DNA from: Cyanodermella asteris
Taxonomy: Eukaryota; Ascomycota; Lecanoromycetes; Ostropales; Stictidaceae
Assembly (NCBI GenBank): GCA_900618795.1
Contig: UYJD01000006.1
Coordinates: forward strand, 259,550 to 323,549
DNA length: 64,000 nt
Direction of reading: 5' to 3'
Shown here: positions 57,125-64,000 of the stretch, piece by piece
Position numbering within the stretch: position 1 is the first letter of the stretch
Layout: every line of letters starts with the position of its first letter
Notes under the pieces: model-generated
Seen by the model: only the letters and a program-made list of their open reading frames with translations
Databases searched by the model: none
What the model was told of the DNA's origin: nothing
Position numbers and translations under genes: made by a program

Positions 57125-58642
57125 ATGCAGAAGCGTCAATCTCACAAGAAATCCCGCAACGGCTGTTCGAATTGCAAACTTCGACACGTCAAAGTTCGTC
57201 TCCACCTGAAAAAATGGACCCAGGCTCCTTACAGATTCCGATTGTACATGAGCTGATGTGTGATTTTAGTGCGATGAACAGGGCCGCCCATGTGCAAATT
57301 GCATCCTTCGCAAAACCGAAAGCACCTGCAATGTCATCGTGACCAAGACCAACCAGGCCGGAAGACACAAAAGCCGATCTCCTTGTTCGGGGCTCTCACC
57401 TGATCCTTCCACTGCCAGCGCTGCTCCAGGTCCAGCGCCCTCACGCTCGAACACTTCCCACCACGGCCGCCTGCTCGAACTCGAGCTCTTGCACCGCTGG
57501 ACCTCACAGACGTGGAAGTCCTTCTCCGCTGTACCTGCAGACCATGAATACAACCAAGTCGTCATACCCCGTGATGCCCTTGAATATTCGTATCTACTCA
57601 ACGGGATCCTCTGCGCGGCCGCCCTAGATATCGCTGTACAGATGACAACCCCAGAATCGGATTCCAGGCCTTTGGCGTCCGGCAAAGGCGTGAGATATGA
57701 CCGAGATGTACGGATATACGTGCGTGCTGCGCTCGAGTACTACTCGGCAGGGTCCGCTTTGTATCGAGCAGAGTTAGCCAACATTACACCGGAGAATTTG
57801 CATCGGGTTTACATGTTTTCGTGCCTTGTCACAATGATCAACCTTGCGATTCCTCGTTTCACGGGTCCTTGGAACATCGGAACCGAGGAATATCAGGACG
57901 AGGCCAGGACCGGAGGAATCTCAAGCACGGTCACAACCGGCGGCGTGGCCACGAACATGCTCCCCGAATGGCAACCTCGTTCGAGCTATTGAAAGTGAGC
58001 AGCCAGATGGTCAAACAGCATCCGGACTGGCTTCTTAGCTCTCCTTTCGGTGATGCAATGCGCGAGATGGTTCAAATTATGAGCGAGCCCCTCCCTGGAG
58101 GCTTAGATCCTGACACGGAGGCGGCGTTGGCCAGGATCGGACGAATCGTTGATGTGGGCGAGCTTGATCTCCTGGGCGGCTCCCCGTCTGCTTTCAGTGC
58201 ATCGTCACCTTTGATGGCTTCGTCGCCGAGCTCTCTGAGTCCGCTGCCGCCCGAGTCTGACCTGCAGACCACATATTTCGATGCAACGGTTCATCTGAGA
58301 CTTTGCTTCGTGGAATCTACACGGTCCCGGATCTGGGGTTTCTGCACCGCGTACCCTGGTCTGGTTGGAAGCGAGTTCGCCACGGCTTTCAAGCATTCTC
58401 GACCAGTGGCACTGATGATCTTGATGCATTGGGCTGTACTTCTGGAACAATGCGGACGAGATGAGCATGGGTGGTGGGCACAAGGAGCAGGGCGGGCGCT
58501 CGTGGATGAAATCACGCAAGTCATCATACACAAATTCCCACCAGTATTGACTAATGAGGACTGGGTTGACGGCCTGAAGTGGGCCAGGAGCAAGGTCGGG
58601 CTGGGAGGCATGCGACTTGGAGAAATGGATATAAGTGGATGA
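57125..58642 (+). CDS. Zn2Cys6 transcription factor, Upc2-like architecture, with a frame break
   Basis: Fungal binuclear zinc-cluster regulator. Exon 1 is 57125-57193 (MQKRQSHKKSRNGCSNCKLR) and exon 2 opens at 57270 with CDEQGRPCANC. The six zinc cysteines are C14, C17, C24, C31, C34 and C43 (spacing 2-6-6-2-8). Shortly after comes 'LLELELLHRWTSQTW', the lead-in of the Upc2/ECM22-like fungal regulatory domain, then 'EYSYLLNGILCAAALDIAVQ' and 'VYMFSCLVTMINLAIPRFTG'. At about 57850-57990 the frame changes: frame 1 ends at a TGA at 57991 while the family-like continuation ('MATSFELLKVSSQMVKQHPD' to the stop at 58642) is in another frame. A 56-nt GT-AG segment (57930-57985) would restore frame but lacks a branch site and removes residues that look conserved. 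So a frameshift, by mutation or sequencing error, is equally likely. Target genes unknown. Confidence 0.75.
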
Positions 58643-58774
58643 AGGGATCCCTAATAATATGAAAACGCACTTGCTAAGCAAGTCTTCGGCTGCCTGAGAG
58701 TTGTTGACTCGCAGAGATTCCACAATTGCCTCTGAAGTAATATCACCAATTGAGAAGTCCCCAGACAAACAGCA
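58643..58774. other. Convergent spacer
   Basis: 132 bp between the stops of the Zn2Cys6 factor (+) and the DUF3602 gene (-); shared 3' ends. Confidence 0.5.
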
Positions 58775-59456
58775 TCAAGAGCTTTCAATCTTCTTCTTTC
58801 CTCCTAAATGCGGCGGCGGCGGCGGCGGCAAGGCCCTTTCCACATCCTCAGCCACCGCCCTCGTCATCTCCTCCCTCCTCGCCTTCTGCTCCTCGGCCTT
58901 CCGCTTTGCTTCCGCCTCCGCATCTCCGTACGACGCCGTGTAGTTTCCCACTCCGCCCCGCCCACGGCGCGGCGGCGGCGGCGGCGGTGGTAGTGCTTCG
59001 GAACCTCGCGCCGCGGCCGCAGCCCTCGCGTTGCCCTTCAAGCTCGCCTCGAACTCGCTCCGCGCCTGGTCCTCGTGCGTGCTCCAGTTCCCGGCGCCGC
59101 CGCGGCCCGTCTTGACGAGCGAGTCGGGCGCCGGCTCCCTCGAAGTCACGCGGGCGAACGTGCCGGGGCCCGAGTCGGATTTTCGAGCGGCTTCGAGGTC
59201 GGGCTTGAGGCTTGTGTGTTAGCTTCGAGTTTTCGTGATCGCCGTATATGACCAAAGCATTCTCGGAGGAGGAGGAACAGGAGATGTAAGAGAGAAAGAG
59301 AGAAAGAAAGAAAGAAAAAGGCTTTGAGAAGGAAAAGTCGTGGAGTTACGGTCGCGTCCGGAGACTTACTACTTCGTTGCCGGAGCCGGCTTGAGCTTGT
59401 TCATCCTTCTGGGCGGGCTTGTAGTTCCCGGCGCCTCCCCTGCCGACGCGTTCCAT
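58775..59456 (-). CDS. Small GRGG-repeat protein (DUF3602 family)
   Basis: Fungal DUF3602 proteins are short, disordered and built on repeats of G-R-G-G-A/V-G-N-Y/W; function unknown. Two exons, 59456-59370 and 59203-58775, give 171 aa. Three repeat units are visible: VGRGGAGNYKPA (exon 1), TGRGGAGNWSTHED and RGRGGVGNYTASYGD. The rest is charged: an Ala/Glu/Arg-rich helix ('EAEAKRKAEEQKARREEMTR') and two poly-proline runs of seven and six prolines encoded by CGG/CCG repeats at 58968-58990 and 58811-58828. It ends GGKKKIESS. The 166-nt intron carries a GA-rich microsatellite. Family recognition is good; a biochemical role cannot be given. Confidence 0.85.
59289..59320. repeat. GA/GAAA microsatellite in the DUF3602 intron
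   Basis: Purine-only run of AGAGAG and GAAA units on the plus strand, which is a pyrimidine tract in the transcribed (minus) direction between exons 1 and 2. It is probably length-polymorphic. Confidence 0.8.
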
Positions 59457-60267
59457 GTTGGGTTAAAGGAGTGGTGGTTTACTATTGCCGATATTCGGCC
59501 GATTCGGTCGAGTTCGTTATCTGTGACCTATGGTGTGGGCGGGATTGTGGCGGTATGGTCTAGCGCAAGATAGCGGAGAATGTTGAGTTTGGACAGGGAT
59601 CGATATCCCGCAGCTGACGGGGTGGAATAACACGCCAAATTCGTCAGATGTTCCCTTTCAGAATCACACTACAAGTACTAGATTTCTCGAGCTATCCGCA
59701 AGAGTTGATCTTGCGGGATACAGGTTATTGAGTCTAGTCACGAGCCGGTAAAGTGAACGGTAGCCGCCTTGAGGTGCCTTTTTGGGTGCGGACTCTGCTG
59801 CGCCGACCTTGGATCGGTAGTATTGCACTAGCATCGACATACGTCGCCGAAAGCAAGCTTGAAGGCGGCTTGCACGGCTTTCCAGTGCCGAACCGGCTGA
59901 TTCTTCGTATAACTAACTGATATGTGCCTGACGACAAACGAGGACCCCGCCATCCGAAACTTGGTTTGAGCGGCGGCTGTGTCTCCAGGCACCCACTTCA
60001 CCTCTTTAGTTCCCCGTTTCATATCCAACCACTGGCGCATGATTACGGCTCATGGCTTGTCGTGGTATGTAAGCTGAATTTGCAGAGTCGCATGCTTGGC
60101 TTCAGCTTTTGGGCTTTCACTTATCACCACCGTGTCGCTCCTGAGATGCTACACCACCCCACCTTCAAGCATCATTTAAGCTCATTGGAATCGGATGTAC
60201 AGTTGACTCGAAGAACAACCCTGCCCAGACTCACATTACCGGAGTGCTACCACTTCCGCACCCCGAC
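59457..60267. promoter_or_regulatory. Divergent region, DUF3602 gene / hydrolase
   Basis: 810 bp between divergent starts. A long plus-strand frame (59924-60646) overlaps the hydrolase in another frame and is a shadow. No specific element assigned. Confidence 0.45.
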
Positions 60268-62454
60268 ATGGGCTACAAACATGATCAGCGTCTCCCTTCG
60301 GAGATCCACGAAGAAACGTTGGCAGCGGCCCGAGAGGAAGCTGAAGAGCCACTCCCCACCTACACACCATCATCATCATCAGCCCAGAAATTGCCTGGCC
60401 CTCCTCCCGGTCCTCCTCCAGCACTACCTCCTCGCCAGAGCCAGAGCCAAAGCCACGATCTCGAAACACTTACACTTGCCGGCTCAGACTCACGGGCGAC
60501 ATCGCAGGAATCTCTCGTGCCGGCACCATCCCGGACAGACGGCAAGCGCATCCTTCTCCTCATCTACATCCATGGCTTCATGGGCAATGAGACATCTTTT
60601 GCATCCTTCCCTGCGCATGTGCACAGTCTCCTTGCAGAACGTCTGAGGCCAACTCATGCCGTTCACACCAAGGTCTATCCCAGATACAAGACGCGCAACG
60701 ATATTGCCGTCGTTCGAGACCAGTTCAGTCAATGGCTGGCGCCCCACGAAGGCCCGAATACGGATGTCATCCTCCTGGGTCACAGCATGGGCGGAATAGT
60801 GGCTGCGGAGGTTGCGCTGATTCCTTCACCTACGCAACCGGGAAGAATGCAGCACAAACTGCTCGGGACAATGAACCTGGACGTGCCGTTTCTTGGCATG
60901 CATCCTGGTATCATCGGTGCTGGATTGGCCTCGCTGTTCGGCAACGATGTGGCAGCGGCAGACCAGTCCGCTGAGAGCAACGAGGCTATCCACAACTCGA
61001 CGACGGCGGGTGAAGATGTTGCATTAATGTCCATACCAGCATCGGAGCCGCGGCCGGACCTCGCTTCTGTAAACTCCTCCACCTCACACGTCTCGAGTCT
61101 GACAACACCTGAAGGGGACCCGTATTTCAACCCTTCATACACGAACGACCTCCCTGTTCCGATCCGAAAGCCCGTAGACAACTTCTTTCATTTTGTGGAC
61201 AAGCATCTGATGAAAGCAGAACGCAAGAGCGATCTCCTCAAGGCGGGCGGGAAGCTCATCACCAGTCATATGCAGTTTGGTGGCGCTATGGCAAAATACA
61301 CCAGGTTAGATGATCGCTACAAGCAGTTGAGGGCCTTGGAGAAGGACCCCACCAAAGTAAGATTTGTCAACTACTTTTCAACTTGCTATGGGCGACCGAA
61401 ACCGCCGAAGACTACCAAAGAGCCGAAGGGGAAGGGCAAAGCCAAGGAAGAAGCCGAACCAGAAGATTCGGACAATAGCACCCCGGACATTAGCAGCCTG
61501 ACCCTGACAAGTGCCGAGCCTATCCCCGATAATGATCCAGAAGCAGTCGAGCAGGCCGATGAAAGCGCTTCCATAGACCAAGCAAGCCTCAAGAAAGCTA
61601 GTGATGAGATAGCCCTTGATGGAGCCGCTGGGAACGACTCGAGTGATGATGCCTTTGAGGACGCATCAGAAAAGCCTGGGGCAGACTCGGAAGAAAGCAA
61701 AGCTGCCAGGTTGGAGAAGCGGCTAGCTGCCCTACCCGCCCTACCTGATGAACCGGTTGCCCCCAAGGACTTCGATGAATCTGCATATGATGACAAGGAT
61801 GCCCAAAAGCTAGCGAAACAGCAGCATACAAGGGAAGTGCGGGCGTACAACCAGGCCGTCAAAGATAGGAATGCAGCTGTCAAGGAAAGAGAAAAGTTGA
61901 TTGCCAAGTTTGTGAAAGAGAATATGAAGAACCAGGACAAGAAGACCCGGGAGGAAGAAAAAGCAGCCCAAAAAGCAGCAAAGGAGGAGGAGAAAGCCAG
62001 ACAGAAGGCGATCCGAGACGAAGAGAAGGCAGCTAAGAAGGCAACACGTGAGAAGGAAGAGGCCGAGAAAAAGGCCGAGAAACAACGGATCAAAGAGGAA
62101 AAGCAGCGAGCACAAGAGGAGAAACAGCTATTCCAGGAAAAGAAACGACGTGAGAAGGAAGGACTAACCAGGCAGAATTCTGCTCAATTGTCCGATGGTG
62201 AAGAAGATACGGGAGATTTGACAAAGGGAGGTAAATCGAAGAAGCTCAAAACCTTTTGCCTCACACCGCCCAAGGCGACTAGCGGACAGCGGACGGATTG
62301 GGTACCAGTGTTCATCGAAAAGGCCGATCAGGTGACGGCGCACTGTGGATTATTCAATCTCGAAAGACCTCATTACGAGGCTTTTGTACAGCAAGTGGTC
62401 GACCTGGTCGGAGATTGGGTGGAAGAGCGAGAGGGCACATTGACGTTGGTGTGA
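60268..62454 (+). CDS. Alpha/beta-hydrolase (serine esterase-like) with a charged coiled-coil region
   Basis: Single exon, 728 aa from ATG 60268 (MGYKHDQRLPSEIHEETLAA); the frame upstream begins only at GTG. A Pro/Ser-rich N-terminus of about 95 residues (with a poly-Ser run from CAT repeats and PPPGPPP) precedes the hydrolase core. The oxyanion-loop HGFMGNE starts at His102 and the nucleophile elbow is GHSMGG with Ser173. The pattern is that of DUF676/lipase-like serine esterases. The Asp and His of the triad are not obvious. About residues 375-660 are acidic and then extremely Lys/Glu/Ala-rich, a probable long helix or coiled coil (for example 'KEEEKARQKAIRDEEKAAKK'). A conserved-looking C-terminus follows: 'VFIEKADQVTAHCGLFNLER' to GTLTLV. 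The His in that segment could complete the triad, which would make the charged region an insert rather than a tail. Substrate unknown. Confidence 0.85.
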   Translation: MGYKHDQRLPSEIHEETLAAAREEAEEPLPTYTPSSSSAQKLPGPPPGPPPALPPRQSQSQSHDLETLTLAGSDSRATSQESLVPAPSRTDGKRILLLIYIHGFMGNETSFASFPAHVHSLLAERLRPTHAVHTKVYPRYKTRNDIAVVRDQFSQWLAPHEGPNTDVILLGHSMGGIVAAEVALIPSPTQPGRMQHKLLGTMNLDVPFLGMHPGIIGAGLASLFGNDVAAADQSAESNEAIHNSTTAGEDVALMSIPASEPRPDLASVNSSTSHVSSLTTPEGDPYFNPSYTNDLPVPIRKPVDNFFHFVDKHLMKAERKSDLLKAGGKLITSHMQFGGAMAKYTRLDDRYKQLRALEKDPTKVRFVNYFSTCYGRPKPPKTTKEPKGKGKAKEEAEPEDSDNSTPDISSLTLTSAEPIPDNDPEAVEQADESASIDQASLKKASDEIALDGAAGNDSSDDAFEDASEKPGADSEESKAARLEKRLAALPALPDEPVAPKDFDESAYDDKDAQKLAKQQHTREVRAYNQAVKDRNAAVKEREKLIAKFVKENMKNQDKKTREEEKAAQKAAKEEEKARQKAIRDEEKAAKKATREKEEAEKKAEKQRIKEEKQRAQEEKQLFQEKKRREKEGLTRQNSAQLSDGEEDTGDLTKGGKSKKLKTFCLTPPKATSGQRTDWVPVFIEKADQVTAHCGLFNLERPHYEAFVQQVVDLVGDWVEEREGTLTLV

Positions 62455-64000
62455 AGAAAATCACTGAATGTGACCGGCGCGTGGTAGCGACCGTGCATGC
62501 CAAGCAAGCGGTATTCGTATTCTTCAAGACGGACCCTTTTCAATGCCAGCGACCGCGTAATATCGAATCGACAAAGCATATTTCAGAGGTCGAAAATTGA
62601 CACGCCGTCGTCGTGCTAAGCTGAGCGTGCCGCTGATGGTGGCTGTAGCTCGGACGACTAGGATTTTGGGTGATGCGCTGTGGACTTATCGGAGAGGTCC
62701 GCGGCAGATCACAGAACAAGCGAAGAAGATTCATGTCGATCAGAAGGCCTGGCAATCGTGAGGACTTCAGGGTTCGCGGAGTTTCTCATCCAAGGAACGC
62801 AAGCTCGCATCAGGTCGGACAAGGATTAGCTCATTTGGTGTCCTGCTCGACAAGCAAGCGGTATAGCGGGACCTGCCGCAAGCAGACATCGAGCCAGCGA
62901 GACGGCAGCAGGCCAAGGACCCCGAGAAAATGGTTCGAGAGGCTATTCGGGACAAACTCCATGGAGCCGGGGCGACGATAACGCGGGCCGACGTCAGTGG
63001 GGTGGCAGTGCTGACGCCGCGTCGACGACATCGTGCCCTGTACGGCAGCAGCTCAATTACGGATTATTCTGGCCAAAGGAAGCAGCTTCGTGTGACATCC
63101 GAAAGCAGAAGCGGGGAGAGAAGACTTCAGACCGGCGGATACATCACCAGGACAGGACCGACTTGGGATTTAAAGATGCTGGGAATGGACTCGCTGGGCC
63201 GCCGCACAACGACTCAGCGCTTTTCGAGGCAGCATGGATATTGGCGGTTTGTGATTTGTTGCAGCGTGCTTGCTTGCCGATCTCGTTCGCGTCGTCGTAC
63301 GCTTCGGCCTTCGGCCTTTGGCTTTGACAAATTCCCCACTTTAAAGTGACAGTCGACGACTCGAGCGCTGTGCCGCATCCATTCCATCATTGTGCGAGAC
63401 TGGCAGCACCTGAGGGTAATAGCTGTAAGCAAACGCTGCAGCGGGCCAGATTGGGAAGCGCCACACGCAGAGGGCGCGGTGGCAGTGGCACTCGTTGGCC
63501 TCTGCACTGCTGGAGGGCAAGGAAAGGCAAGCGTTGAACGAGAGAAGAATACGCAGCGATACCTACCTTACCTACAATACGCACAGAATTCGTAGATGAG
63601 CAGTGACGTTCAGCAGAAGCAAAAGAGCCATGTCACGCCCGCTAACGCGCTACACTCCTGTATCGACCTCCAGCACTACTCGTGCTCCTTCCTACCTTAC
63701 CTTACTCTGACTACCTCTACACCTTTCTCTTCCTACCCCATGCGGGCCCGTCCCCGTCTTCGGCCTCCATCTACCCCTTCACCTCCACACCCAATGACAC
63801 ACACTGCGCCGTCTCTGAGCTGATGTTCGTCCCTGTACAAACTCTCTCCTCCCCTCAACCTACTTACTCTCGACGCATTAATCAGCGCCGCCCTACCTTC
63901 CCTCCTCCACCGTCCTATTGCTGCACCTGGAAACACTCCGCCCCCAGCCCGTCCCTTCTCAAACTCCATCCAGATGAGGAGCCGGCACTCCCTCTTCCCT
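62455..64000. other. Right-end interval without a recognised gene
   Basis: 1.5 kb. Frames such as 62930-63349 (+) and 63214-63507 (-) have no motif. From about 63650 the plus strand becomes C/T-rich (for example 63700-63800 and 63840-63960), resembling the long leaders upstream of 46796 and 52494, so a plus-strand gene may start just beyond the right edge. Confidence 0.4.

Noticed and set aside
61386-62093. 235-codon minus-strand Ser/Phe/Ala-rich frame resembling a membrane protein
   Set aside because: Antisense of the Lys/Glu-rich helix of the hydrolase; apparent hydrophobicity is a by-product of reversed Lys codons.

Overview
The window is nuclear DNA of a filamentous ascomycete (Pezizomycotina). 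This is inferred from the many short GT-AG introns (about 48-91 nt), the highly reducing polyketide synthase architecture, Zn2Cys6 and Rua1-type regulators, an FHA-forkhead factor, a Chs7-type chaperone and an Ede1-type endocytic scaffold. The gene mix would fit a dothideomycete, but that rank is a guess. I recognised no tRNA, rRNA or CRISPR. There is one assembly gap of 143 N (840-982).

Layout. Bases 1-262 hold the 5' end of a gene running off the left edge. Bases 263-3461 are gene-poor and contain the gap, which lies inside a repeat. Then come EDE1 (-) and a six-exon alpha-tubulin gene (-), divergent from a small single-pass membrane protein (+). A broken F-box-like ORF and a small secreted protein follow. 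Bases 14.2-22.6 kb look like a decayed secondary-metabolite cluster: a polyketide synthase pseudogene (KS start fused to ER-KR-ACP, with stops and frameshifts), an apparently intact BAHD-type acyltransferase, an intact short-chain dehydrogenase, and a P450 C-terminal fragment whose 5' side stops exactly at a second copy of the repeat seen beside the gap. Base differences between the two copies run mostly in the C-to-T/G-to-A direction expected of repeat-induced point mutation (RIP).

From 23.4 kb the content is mostly housekeeping and regulatory: a small membrane protein, a forkhead/FHA factor (-), the DBP8 helicase (+), an MFS transporter (-) with a perfect 20-bp bZIP-type palindrome upstream, a Chs7-like chaperone (-), the mitochondrial GTP/GDP carrier (-), a coiled-coil protein (+), a 6-kb gene-poor interval, a Rua1-domain regulator (+) with a long leader, a dual-specificity phosphatase (+), a Zn2Cys6 regulator (+) with a frame break, a GRGG-repeat DUF3602 protein (-) and an alpha/beta-hydrolase fused to a charged coiled coil (+). 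The right end is gene-poor.

Splice sites were read by eye. Where a continuous reading frame ends in the wrong residues (EDE1, forkhead factor, dehydrogenase, carrier, tubulin), I give exon coordinates that restore the expected family ending. Many open frames begin at non-ATG codons, so starts were moved to the first sensible ATG. No database search was possible; family names rest on remembered motifs.
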